Of a stretch of DNA of 64,000 nucleotides, positions 13,990 through 25,309 are shown in pieces. Origin of the DNA: Strongylocentrotus purpuratus. Taxonomy: Eukaryota; Echinodermata; Echinoidea; Camarodonta; Strongylocentrotidae. Under the pieces are notes generated by a model. The model was not told the origin of the DNA and did no database searches. It saw only the letters and a program-made list of their open reading frames with translations. Both the position numbers and the translations under genes were made by a program. Every line of letters begins with the position of its first letter. Position 1 is the stretch's first letter. The DNA lies in NCBI RefSeq assembly GCF_000002235.5, contig NW_022145611.1, positions 12,240,342 through 12,304,341 of the forward strand, written 5' to 3'.

Positions 13990-14345
13990 AAAGGCCGCAT
14001 CATTGGCAGCAACAGCAGTGGCAGCGGCAGTGGCAGCAGCAGTGGCAGCAGCAGCAGCATTGCATGAGAGCTGCAGTGGCAGCAGCAGTGGCAGCAACAG
14101 CGGCATTGCATGGCAGCAGCAGTGGCAGCCGCAATGGAAGCAGCAGCATAGCATGGCAGCAGCAGTGGCAGCAACAGCGGCAGCAACAGCGGCATTGCAT
14201 GGCAGCAGCAGTGGCAGCCGCAATGGAAGCAGCAGCATAGCATGGCAGCAGCAGTGGCAGCCGCAGTGGCAGCAGCAGCATTGCACGGCAGCAGCAGTGG
14301 CAGCAGCAGTGGCAGCAGTGCATGGCAGCAGCATTTCATCATCAA
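13990..14345. repeat. GCAGTGGCAGCA-type minisatellite
   Basis: About 350 bp of degenerate GCA/GTG triplets. Longer units of roughly 70-120 bp repeat inside it: the phrase GCATTGCATGGCAGCAGCAG followed by TGGCAGCCGCAATGGAAGCA recurs at about 14103 and 14189. It is open in several frames on both strands (Ala/Ser/Gln-rich or Cys/Leu-rich), which is expected of a triplet repeat without stops. I see no flanking exon signals and do not call it coding. Confidence 0.85.
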
Positions 14346-16050
14346 AGACAATGGCAGCAGCGGTAGGAGGAGGAAGACGAGGAGAAGGAGTAAGAGGAGC
14401 TAGAGGGAGGAGGAGAATAAGTGGTGTTGTAAGAATAAACTCACTAGATCACCAACAGCACACATGCATAGTAAAAGGTAACAAAAACAGACAAAGGTAT
14501 CTTATATACATTTAACGAAACTAAAAAACAAGTTCAAAATATGAAAATTAATCAAAGTAGTGACAGATAATAACAAACAAAAACCATCTCAGATATGTTA
14601 TTCAAAAGGCAAAAATATGTAACTCAAAAAAATATAGAAACAAAAATACATTTGCGGTGTTAGCGGTTAGTATCATAAATAAAGAAAACAATATTTGTAT
14701 CCAACGTACACAATTTTCATATGATGCACAATTTAGAGCAAAACATAATGTTATTTGTAGCACAAGTGTTATACTGGTAAGAAAAATAGCAGCACTGTTA
14801 AATGGAAATCAAAGCTGTGGAGATGAATGTGGAAGAAACCAAAGCAGTCGACGTGATTATTATTAGCATTTAATGTAAAATAAAATGGGAAAATTTAGTA
14901 CAAGAATGATTTACAGCAGGAATAATGAATTCAACTATCTCTTAATTGTCATAATAATTCAAATATTGGTATATGTATGTATCTAAAAATTACCTTTTTG
15001 CATTATTATCAACTCAGTGCAATTCAGCCTACAGGCTACAAATTTCAGTATTCTAAACCATTCAATCAACCAATTAATTACTTTTTCAATTATGATAGAG
15101 GTATTGTAAAGTTGTAGTAGTCAATGTCGTGATTTTGAGAAAAGTTGTAGTTCCAGTAAGAGTACACATATCGTGTATTAAGCTCTAATTTTTTGATGTA
15201 AATCATCGCATAATCTGCATAGACATAACAGAACACATCAAACAGCTGAGCTCATGAATATAAATTTGCAACTACCGTGTTTCATACTGGGTTGTTTGTT
15301 ACTCACAAAAGCTGGTTAAAAATCAAGTTTAACACCGTCCGTACTTCAGGGAACGGTTGTGTCTCAGCCCGTTTTACTGTGTTGCTCCATCGTCACCCCC
15401 GTCATCGCCGTGATCATTGTCGCCATCACATCTGTCGTTTTCACCTGAATATTAAACACTTCTCAATATCGATAAAGCATGACATTAAGACAAGTCCAGA
15501 GTGTTTTGTAATTTGCTGTCCCGTTAGTTACCAAGAATAGAAAGAAATACACAAAATATCAATATTATGAAAGTCATTTTAGTTGTTATTTAGTCTTATC
15601 CCAGTTATAGTGCTATCAACTTCATAATTATTGGGTATACTACACTATAAGAATGTTGATGATGTTGGTAACGTATGGGACAAAAAAAAACCCTTTAATT
15701 TGCTCATTAGATCTTACCTCTCTCAGTATATTCCAATCTGAGAAAACGTTGAATAGACATGCCAGAATGTATGTTTGATATTTTATCGCAACAGTACCCC
15801 CTACTTGTGTTATCATACAGATCAAAATCAATTTTTTTTTTCCATTATCTAAATCTTGTTTGATGGAAATGATAGAAGAAAAAAGTATTTCATGAAAGGA
15901 ATTGGCCTTTAACGGCCTATGATGATTTATTGCCTGTGCAAACCTTAAAGAAGCAAATGTAAGTATTTCCGTCGTATGATAACCAAATCATTTAAAAACT
16001 GTTATCACCTACCTGTGACATAATTGTAGTATATCTTACCTGTGATTTCA
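14346..16050. other. AT-rich intergenic stretch
   Basis: No recognisable gene, RNA or mobile element. Frames of 63-87 codons lack domains. It separates the triplet-type minisatellite from the 57-bp array. Confidence 0.5.
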
Positions 16051-16054
16051 TAGA

Positions 16055-17725
16055 TTATTGATGAAACATGTGATAGATGGAAGGGCAATTTGTTGCTCAG
16101 TGGATAATAGTTTGTTGCCCAAGGTCGCGGTAGACACTGATGGATGAAAGGCGACCCGTTAATGACGAGTGATAAATTGTTGACCAAGGTAGTAGTAGGT
16201 GGAAAATGCAATATATTTCCTTACGAATTAAAGACTATTGACCAAGCTAGAGGTACATGGAGGGGCGAGTTGTAGCTTGGCGTATTGTAGATTGTTGACG
16301 AAGCTAGTGGTAGATGGATGGCGACTTGTTGCTCGACGGAAGGTAGATTGTTGACGAAGCAAATGTTAGATGAAATATGTGTTGTTACATAACGAAGCTA
16401 GTAGTAGATGAAAGGTGAATAGTGGCCTGGCGGATCATCGCGGATGGAAGATGTTTGACCAAACAAGGTGATAGATGAAAGGTGACTTGTAGCATGGCGG
16501 ATGGTAGATTGTTGAAGATGTTTGCGGTAGATGAAATGTGCGTAGTTACATGAGGAATAGTACATTATTAACAAAGCTAGTGGTAGATGAAAGGTGACTT
16601 GTAGCACGGCGGATGGAAGATTGTTGAAGATGCTAGCAGTAGATGGAAGGTGCGTAGTTACACGAGGAATAGTACATTATTAACGAAGCTAGTGGTAGAT
16701 GAAAGGTGACTTGCTGCATGGCGGATGGAAGATTGTTGAAGATGCTAGCAGTAGATGGAAGGTGCGTAGTTACACGAGGAATAGTAGATTATTAACGAAG
16801 CTAGTGGTAGATGAAAGGTGACTCGTTGCGTGGCGGATGGAAGATTGTTGAAGATGCTAGCAGTTGATGGAAGGAAGGTGCGCAGTTACATGAGGAACAG
16901 TACATGAAGCTAGTGGTAGATGAAAGGTGACTTGTTTCACGGCGGATGGAAGATCGTTGACCAAACAAGTGGTAGTTGAAAGGTGACATGTTGCATGGCG
17001 AGTGGAAGATTTCTTGATCAAGCTAGTAGTAGATGAAATCAAATTAGTTGCATGAGCGATAGTAGATTGTTGATGAAGCCATTGGTAGATTCAAGGAGAC
17101 TTGTTGCTCGGCCGATGATAACTTGTTGACCAACCTAGTGGTGGATGGAAGGCGACTTGTGTGATATGTGATAAATTGCTTACCAAACTAGTGGCAGACG
17201 GAAAGGCGACTTGTTGCTCGACGAATGGTAGGTGTAGACTTGTTGCATTTCTTACAAATATTCATTATCAATTAGATAAATATTGAAAACTTAAATGACC
17301 TAAGACCAAACTGTGCATTGAAACTTGTGCGTTGTTGCATGGCGGATGGTAGATCGTTGACCAAACTAGTGGTAGATGGATTGGCGAATTGTTGCTCCAC
17401 GGATCTTAGATTTTTGACGAAGGTAGCGGTAAATGGATAGGCGAATTGTTGCTCCACGGATGTTAGATTTTTGACAAAGCTAGCAGTAAATGGATGGGCG
17501 AATTGTTGCTCCACGGATGTTAGATTTTTGACGAAGGTAGCGGTAAATGGATGGGCGAATTGTTGCTCCACGGATGTTAGATTTTTGACGAAGGTTGCGG
17601 TTGCACGAAGAATGATAAATTGTTCAAGATTGAAGGCGACTTGATGCATGACGGATGGTAGATCGTTGACCAAGCTAGAGGTAGATTCAAAAAGACTTGT
17701 TGCTCGGTCGATTATAGATGATATA
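16055..17725. repeat. 57-bp minisatellite with 112-bp higher-order dimers
   Basis: A degenerate array built from units resembling GTTGACGAAGCTAGTGGTAG followed by ATGGAAGGCGACTTGTTGC and a GGATGGTAGAT tail. Between about 17388 and 17600 the period is exactly 57 bp in four consecutive copies. Between about 16460 and 16900 the repeat is a 112-bp dimer of two distinguishable halves (copies start near 16575, 16687 and 16799). Because 57 is a multiple of three, the minus strand is open at 17272-17673 and encodes 19-residue repeats; this is most simply a by-product of the array. Confidence 0.9.
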
Positions 17726-17959
17726 AATGATTATTTAACTGTAAATTGTGACATGTACAATTTATATGTTGGATTAAAAAACAAAGGCCATTCAGCTGAA
17801 CACTTCGTCATCAATATCCCCTGTAAATGTCATTACTGAAGTGAGAAGAGTACAATAATCCGACAACTACAAGAAATATAATACCGGGTTTTCAGATTAC
17901 TTAGTTTTGGCTTCATGAATAATTTAATAAAATTACGTCATAATTGTGACAGGGATCGA

Positions 17960-19480
17960 AGGATAAGCAAGTTCTATAAGATAAACTGTTGCTCCACGGG
18001 TTTGAAGATGGTGGTGGTGGTGGTGGAAGACGACGTGACGAACGTTTGATTGTGGGCAAAGATGGTGGTGAATGAGCAAAGACGGATGATTTAGACGAAG
18101 GAAGTGGTAGAAGAAAACTAGGGTGTTGATACACTGACTAGTGATGAGGGTGGTCGATGAAGGTCATCATTGACGAAGGAAGTCGTTGAGGAAAACTTGA
18201 CGGACGTTAAGATTGCTATCGTGGGTAGTTGAGGAAGATGGTTTGGTGAAGACCATTGTTGACGAGGGCAATGATGGAAGAAAACTTGATGGATGATAGA
18301 TTGTTGACAAGGGTGTTGAACGAAGTTGGTTGTTGATGAACTTTGATTGTTAACGAGAGTGGTTGGTGAAAGTCATTGTTGACGAAGAGAGTGTGTGAAG
18401 AAAACTTGACGGACGGTAAGATTGTTAACGAGGGTGGTTGACGAATTTGATTGTGGAGCGGTGGAAGAAAACTTGACGGATGATACATTGTTAATGAAGG
18501 TGTTCGACGAAGTAGGTTTATGACGAGAGTGGTTGACAAAGTTGAATGTTGATGAGGATGGTTGGCGAAAGTCATTGTTGACGTTCAGATTGTTAACGAG
18601 AGTCGGAGAGTGGTTGACGAAGTTGATAGTTGATGAAGGTTGACGAACGAAGGAAGCGGTTGAAGAGAACTGGACGGATGATACAGTGTTAAAGAAGGTG
18701 GTCTACGAAGTTGGTTTAGGACGAGGGTGGTTTACAAAGTTGATTGTTGAAGAGAGCGGTTGGTGAAGATCATTGTTAACGAAGAGAAAGGGCAAAGAAA
18801 ACTTGACGGACTTTAAGATCGTTAACAAGGGTGGTTGACGAATTTGATTGTTGACGAAGATGGTTGACGAAAGAAGCGGTGGAAGAAAACTGGACGGATG
18901 ATACATTGTTAACGAAGTTGGTCTACGACGTTGGTTTATTACGAGGGTGGTTTACGAGGGTGGTTTACAAAGTTGATTGTTGATGAGGATGGTTGGTGAA
19001 GGTCATTGTTAACGAAGAGAGTGGGCGAAGAAAGCTTGACGGACGTTCAGATTGTTGACGAGAGTGGTTGACGAAGTTGATTGTTGACGAAGATGGTTGA
19101 CGAAGGAAGCGGTGGAAGAAAACTGGACGGATGATACATTGTTAACGAAGTTGTTCTACGACGTAGGTTTATGACGAGGGTGGTTTACAAAGTTGATTGT
19201 TGATGAGGGTGGTTGGTAAAAATCATTGTTGACGAAGAGAGTGGGTGAAGAAAACTTGACGGACGTTAAGATTGTTAACGAGGGTGGTTGACGAATTTTA
19301 TTGTTCACGAGGGTGGTTGAAAAAGATGATTGTTGACGAAGGTTATTGACGGAAGGGATTGATGGAAGGAAACTCGACAGATGATAGTTTTTAACGAAGC
19401 GAAGATGGTTGACGAAGTTGATTGTTAATAAGGACGGTTTGTGAAGGCCATTGTTGACGAAGATGGAGAAAGAAAAACGC
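17960..19480. repeat. GTTGACGAAG-type minisatellite array
   Basis: About 1.5 kb of degenerate tandem repeats using the words GTTGACGAAG, GGTGGTTGACGAA and GAAAACTTGACGGACG. A longer period of about 0.22-0.23 kb is visible: the block GACGAAGATGGTTGACGAA recurs near 18855 and 19086 with similar flanks. Vocabulary overlaps the neighbouring 57-bp array, so the two may share an origin. No coding evidence. Confidence 0.85.
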
Positions 19481-21060
19481 TTGATAGGTGATTACTGTTG
19501 ATGAGGGTTCATGAGGAAAATGTTTATTGACACAGGGAATGGTAGAAACAAAATTGACGGAGACAAGATTACGCCTTTCCATTTATTTTCCTGTGTCCAT
19601 ATCTGTGTCCATATCTGTGGCGTCCCAAACCTGTCGAAGGAAATTTACATTACATAGTCTAACTATGTACCTATCAAGCTCCGTGATCTGACACGGGTTC
19701 TGATACTAATACCTATATCATGTATACCACTAGATCTAAGGATAGAAGATTACGTTTCTTGATTGCCGTTTTTTATCGGACAATGTTTTTCTCCATCATC
19801 CTGGCTAATATGTTCTGCTGATTCTATTTCTAGTGCTGTTAGAGCAATGTCTTCTATTCTTAAATATCAAACATAGCCCATGTGCTCTTATGAATTCCTT
19901 AAAACAGTCAGACGCTAACGATATATCCCCTAGTTGCATATAATATCATTCTATCAATTCTCTCTTCTATCCTAAATCTCCCATTTTCACCTTTGTCCTT
20001 TCTTCCATATTATAATCCATATCATATATGTCATAGTTTTCGTTCCTTTGATCATGTTCATACTTTATTAATTCTAATCTTTACCAATGAATCATAGAGC
20101 ATATTATTCTACTCTCTGTGCGCTCTGTCTAACTTGCTGTCATCTTTCAGTATTCTTTTCAATTATATGATTCTTATTTTTAATGTTTAACTTCCTATAT
20201 CATTTTTAACTTAAAATAAGTATCTTCTACATCTACACTGCTGCTATATTCACGTAAAATGTAATAGTGCTATCATGTATTACACTAAAATACTATTGTC
20301 ATCTATTTATAACAAAATAATTCCAAATGATTTTTAGATCTAATCTTCCACCAATAATTCAACTTCTCCGTTCCACACTGCCTCACTGTCGGTCCATCTG
20401 ATTTATAGAATCAGTCAATTAATTAATGATATAAATTATGAAAATATGATAATGGTATCAATATCATAACACAACAATAAAAATGATAATAAAAGTAATA
20501 ACAATAAAATATTAGTTATTAATTGCGTTATACGACAAACCAGTAAATTATAACAATTATTATAACTCCTGTTGCTTAATAGTAGCCTAGATCTTTATAA
20601 AACGGTAGTTTGTCTAGACATCTAAAGAGTTAATAAATTTCATGCTCAATTTTAATGTTAAGCTTTGTATGATTCCTCGTCAATGACCATATTCTAATCC
20701 ATTTAGTGTCTTTGTTTATTGCTTAATCTCTTGCTAATTTTAACGATAATTAAAGTCAACAACTAGCCTAAGGTCTATGATCTTATCACGTGCACGGGAG
20801 TGTGGGACTTTAAGGTTTTGAGTTGTTATTACTTATTACTACAATATTGTCAAACAGTTGTCAAACAATAATGACGAAATGTATAAAAGTGTACGGCAAT
20901 GGCATTGCTGAATATAGACCTACACTTAGTATGTAAAAAGAATTTCTACAAGATCAAAGTAATGAAACTTACCGCGAAAACTTACCAAATGGATGTGGAC
21001 ATGATGTAAAATGCTGCATTTATTCTAGATGTTGTGCCTGAGGCCCTGATGACTCTGTAT
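19481..21060. other. AT-rich intergenic stretch
   Basis: No gene, RNA or repeat of note apart from a short direct repeat of CCATATCTGTG near 19598-19619 and AATAAT-rich sequence near 20460-20520. Confidence 0.5.
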
Positions 21061-21074
21061 TGTTCACCATGCAA

Positions 21075-21200
21075 CAAACGAAAACGACAAAAACGAACGA
21101 ACGAACGAGCGAACGAAAGAAACGAGCGAAAGATCAAACGGAAGAACGAAGTGCAGACGAACGAATGAACGATATTGAACAAACGATTTAACGAACGAAT
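21075..21200. repeat. GAAC/ACGA tetranucleotide-like tract
   Basis: Degenerate tandem GAACGAACGAAC sequence with interspersed GAGC and AAAG variants. It is open on the minus strand as a Phe/Arg/Ser repeat, which is a composition effect. Confidence 0.75.
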
Positions 21201-21662
21201 ATCGTTGACAAAGTATCAATTTCAACGAAAATTTCACCCGCCGAAATTTTCGTAAAAATTTTCGGAAAAAAGAAAGTTTTGCCGCCCGACTAGCGGACTT
21301 TTCGGAGACGTGTCTATCGAAAGAGTCACAAAACTCTTGGCACACAAAAAACATTCTGTCAATCAACAACTAAAAATGGATACCCATAGGTGGCAACGCA
21401 ACAATCTTCTTGATATGAAACCATAAATTTTAAAGAGATAGGTCAAGATCAAGCTTAAGTCAGGCGCCTACAAGGGACCTATCAATTTGCCTAACTGACT
21501 TACACTACGAATCCTGGCATTAAACCTAGCCTTACGACCCATCTCAATAAATTTCACAGTTCCATTAAGATCATTAAGTGATATTGCTGTATTGTTCTAC
21601 AGGTATTACTAACTTTGTACAGTCTCAGCATTCTCAGGTCCCATTTTGTCCTGGTTGGTGGT

Positions 21663-21977
21663 AGGCTGGCAGGGATGATAATCCATGAAAAGATCCATCC
21701 AAAACTTAGAATTCAGCTCCGCAAACAACTTGGGATCCATAAAGAAAATCCTTCTTCAAAGCTCCACAAATATTCTCCTTTCTGCAAGTGTTAATAAATA
21801 ATCAATTCTATATTGACAAGGCTGGCAGGGAGTGGTAATCCATAAAAGATCCATCCAAAACATAAAATTCAGCTCCGCAAACAACTTGGGATCCATAAAC
21901 AAAATTCTTCTCCAAAGCTCCACAAATATTCTCCTTTCTGCAAGTGCTCATAAATAATCAATTCTATATTGATAAGT
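21663..21977. repeat. Two-copy tandem duplication, 156-bp period
   Basis: A block beginning AGGCTGGCAGGGA and ending ATCAATTCTATATTGA occurs at about 21663-21818 and 21819-21977 with a few substitutions and small indels. Head-to-tail and non-coding. Confidence 0.9.
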
Positions 21978-22127
21978 CATCGGTGGTACAACTATTGATA
22001 AAAGTTAGCCTTTGCCTCGGCAAGCCACCTGCCCAGCGCAGACCTATCAACAAACCTCCCGTAAGGTTCGGATTAGTCGGGCCGACACTGCAGCTCGGGC
22101 AAGCTCTGGCGTGATAAAGATCAAGAT

Positions 22128-22365
22128 ATGAGAGTTGTCACTTCAGTTGTGTCACCTGCAGACGATGAAAGTTTTAAAGAGATGTCCATCTATGAAAGTC
22201 TTGTTTTCCACCGGTTCAATGTCTCAAGTTCACCGTCACATGCCACCTTGCCCTTATGAAGATAATCCATACTATGAAAATGATTTCCAAACCGCAATTA
22301 TCCCGGTTTTATATGCAGTTTTGACTTTCCTTGGAAAGAAGTTCCAGAGGTCGCTCAGGTGATGA
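22128..22365 (+). pseudogene. Possible decayed GPCR N-terminus/TM1 fragment
   Basis: Frame 1 from ATG 22128 reads MRVVTSVVSPADDESFKEMS, continuing with an FNVSS N-glycosylation sequon, to a stop near 22257. A second frame then reads NDFQTAIIPVLYAVLTFLG (about 22275-22333), a hydrophobic stretch preceded by acidic and aromatic residues. This resembles the extracellular tail and first transmembrane helix of a rhodopsin-like receptor, which usually continues with a GN-V motif; here it breaks off instead. If real, the fragment needs a frameshift near 22245-22260 and has lost the rest of the receptor. No other receptor segment was found nearby, so chance resemblance is possible. Confidence 0.3.
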
Positions 22366-23480
22366 AATTTATGCTGCATTTGATTTGGTGCCGTCTGCAG
22401 CTGTCAAATGCTGCCGCCAATTTACATAACAATAGGGGGTGAAATGCACCTGAGAAAGGAGCGTGCTGGCATGTTGGAAGAATGACATCACAATGCTGTT
22501 ATAAAGTATATGAATGAACTCGGCATTCGAACATACTAGTTGTCATGAACAACCTGTATATCAAATGTATTTAAATTAATGCACGTTTCCCATAACTGTA
22601 TTGATATCAGGACAGGGGCGGTACAACTACACTGTTGGTCATAATGATGGAATAATTATTTTTTCCTCAATTTATGGAATGATTTTGACAATGATTTATT
22701 CCTAATAAATCTAAATAATAGTATACATTCTCAAATTTTATTGCATAATAATTTGTAAGGGTTTGTTTTGCGTGACTGATTAAGCATGTGTGTGTTACTA
22801 TACTAATCAACTCGGGGACCTACGGCCTTAAGTCATAACTGAAAGTAATAAGGATCAATGCCTCACAAAATGACACTAATATAGCTGATCGACACGGTTT
22901 TTATCCCGGGGCCTCACAGTAACGAGTCCATTGCTTAGCCACTGAATCATGACTGTACGCAGCGGGGACTAAGATAGGCCTACGGGACCGCCCCCACAAA
23001 TACAACAACAAAAAACAGAGAAAATACAATAAATTATCAATAATTCATTGCATTTTCCCCCGGTCCCCGATTAGGGCCATGCATTATGGTTTAAGGCATG
23101 GCCACACAGAGGTTTTTTTTCTATTGGGGATCGGGGCAAAATGCCATCTTCTTCTTCTTCTTCTTTTTCTTCTTCTATTGTCTCCTTCCTCTTTTTCTTT
23201 TTCCTCTCCTCATCCTCCTCCTCCTCCTCCTCCTCCTTCTCCTCAATTTACTCCCCCGTGCTCATTTTCTTTTTTTTCTTTTTAATTGGAGATGTTGTAC
23301 CCCCACCCCCCCCCCCCGGCCGCAAGGGAATAAGGGAGCCGCCCCTGTAAGAATTAGATTATCTGGTGAATGTAGTAACTCTTCAAAGGTAACATGTTTT
23401 CATTCGAGAGCATGATAAACACTTATCAATTTCAAACACAACAATGACTCATGTCCAGCTAATTCGAAAGGATTTGAACA
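22366..23480. other. Intergenic stretch with TTC/TCC tract and C run
   Basis: Contains a pyrimidine microsatellite (TTC then TCC triplets, about 23148-23245) and a poly-C run near 23304. The open frames across it are low-complexity artefacts. Confidence 0.6.
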
Positions 23481-23570
23481 CCTGAGAGCCGAAATCCTTC
23501 AACCCTTGAGGACACGGCAGTGTTTTGGAGTGGTCCAGCACCATCTCTCGTTTAAAACATTACGGTGGGA
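23481..23570 (-). repeat. Dispersed repeat family copy, - strand
   Basis: Reads on the minus strand as the same family as 12957-13188: CGAGAGATGGTGCTGGACCA, then CTCCAAAACACTG, then CTCAAGGGTTGAAGGATT. Confidence 0.75.
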
Positions 23571-23832
23571 TGTACCAGTTCCGTTCATTTGATGATAATG
23601 TTGACCAATTAAATATATTTTTTACAAGTTTTCTGCATGCTTGTGTGAAAGATTTTTAAGGCGATTTTAAGGAGAGAATTACAGAGTGGGGCGAAGGTAG
23701 AGGGAGTGGGAATAAGGAGAGAGGGGAAATGAGAGAGAGAAGAAGAAGAGAAAGAGAAAGAGAGAGAGAGAAATGAGGTTGACAAAGAAGGGAAGAGCTT
23801 GGATAACACAGATAATTATGTTAAAGAATAAT

Positions 23833-23919
23833 GTTTAATCATATATCACAGTTAAAAATGCATTATAAAGAATTACGTTTAATCATATATCACAGTTAAA
23901 AATGCATTATAAAGAATTA
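23833..23919. repeat. Two-copy tandem repeat, 44-bp period
   Basis: GTTTAATCATATATCACAG with its following TTAAAAATGCATTATAAAG block occurs at 23833 and 23877, identical over about 42 bp. A (GA)n microsatellite follows at about 24004-24048. Confidence 0.9.
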
Positions 23920-24001
23920 ATATCATAGAAGTAAAAGAAAATGAATTGAATGAAATTATGAAAATAACTAAGAAACAATGGAGAGACGAAATATTGGAGA
24001 T

Positions 24002-24052
<51 letters not shown>

Positions 24053-24092
24053 GAGAGAGAAATATAGAGAGAAGAGGCGGGGGGTATTTGGT

Positions 24093-24465
24093 GAATGATG
24101 CTAGATCACTTCAAAACACTGTCATGGCATCAAAGGGTTCAAGAATTTCAGCAGTTGGGTGTATTTCGAACTTGCTCGATAACAAGTGATGACAATAATA
24201 GTTATTATGTTAATTAGGCAATTTTGTAATGCTCTCAGATATATACACGTTTGCATATATTGATGAACTTTTAAACTCACATTTGTGCACTACTACATAC
24301 ATATTTCAATAATAATGAAGCGAATAAATTGCCATCACGTTTTCTTTTCATCTTTGTTATAAATCCTGAAGAAAATTATGCACCTGAACGGCAGCATTCT
24401 TCAACCCTTGAGGACACTGCAGTGTTTTGGAGTGGTCTAGCTCTATCTCTCGTTTAAAACATTTT
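24093..24465. repeat. Inverted pair of the dispersed repeat family
   Basis: A + copy (24093-24162; GATGCTAGATCACTTCAAAA) and a - copy (24381-24465; reverse complement begins CGAGAGATAGAGCTAGACCA) face each other across about 220 bp. Together they could be the ends of a ~370-bp non-autonomous DNA element. Confidence 0.55.
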
Positions 24466-24473
24466 AGAGAACC

Positions 24474-24773
24474 GAAGCTGTGACATCATAAAATATATTT
24501 TTGGAATTCTCAATATTTTCTTCATTTTCTGAAAGAGCATCAAAAATGTTAAGTATTGGCTGAGATATGACCATCTGAATAAAAGGATTGCCTATGGGAA
24601 CTCGGTGTTATATTGCTCAGGCTCGTAATGTTATGAACCAGAGCAATCTTTTTATTCAGATGGCCATATCTCAGCCAATACTTAACCTATTCAATTGGTT
24701 TTCGACATTTGGACATTATTTTTGGTGTTCTTTGAGAAGTTCCAAATATAGAGTTTTGATGACGTCACACTTC
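24474..24773. mobile_element. 300-bp foldback (MITE-like) element
   Basis: The segment is largely self-complementary. The inner arms, about 24549-24591 and 24642-24684, match over ~43 bp with a single-digit number of differences (TTAAGTATTGGCTGAGATAT on the left). The outer arms are more diverged but still pair (GAAGCTGTGACATCAT at 24474 against GTGACGTCATCAAAA in reverse complement of 24753-24773). The loop is about 50 bp. No coding capacity; target-site duplication not clear. Confidence 0.7.
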
Positions 24774-25142
24774 AACACTCTATAATGTCATGCATTGATT
24801 TTGTGTATGTACCTTCAAAACAAAATATCCCCACTTGGGCAAATGTTCCCTGTGCTTGCGAGTCAAACTACTGACAGAAATGATGACAATCCACAGTACT
24901 TGTTCTTCTTTTTTACTTTATTTTCCTTCGATAGGTTGTTAATGGCATACATACACAATAATAATAATGATGTTTTATTGCTGACACGAGTCTCAACATC
25001 GTTCCCTCCATAAATATCACAAATATTCTGTACAAGTAGAAAATATCTTTGGAGTAAAATGAGTACTATGCATTTATGCACAAGACCAATATGTGATTTA
25101 TGGCAAAATATTTTTTATCAATCTAAAGCTTGTCTTGAGTTT

Positions 25143-25309
25143 TAGGCCCTGTAACACAAAGGTTTGCGATCAATTGTAAATTTGAAATAATGATTCTGAT
25201 TAGTCAACAGTCAGCCCTCCTAACAATAAGTGCATGCAACAATGATCTTGATTGGCCATAATCATTTTGAAATCGATTGCAAGCTTGTGTGTTACAGGGG
25301 GCCCTAGTA
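25143..25309. mobile_element. MITE with GGCCCTGTAACAC ends
   Basis: Starts GGCCCTGTAACACAAAGG and ends with the inverted equivalent (GTGTGTTACAGGGGGCC). Inner arms also pair (GCGATCAATTG / AAATCGATTGCAAG). About 167 bp, no coding capacity. TA flanks both ends. Confidence 0.75.

Noticed and set aside
14003..14515. 170-codon Ala/Ser/Gln-rich open frame
   Set aside because: Triplet minisatellite open in several frames on both strands; no splice or start context.
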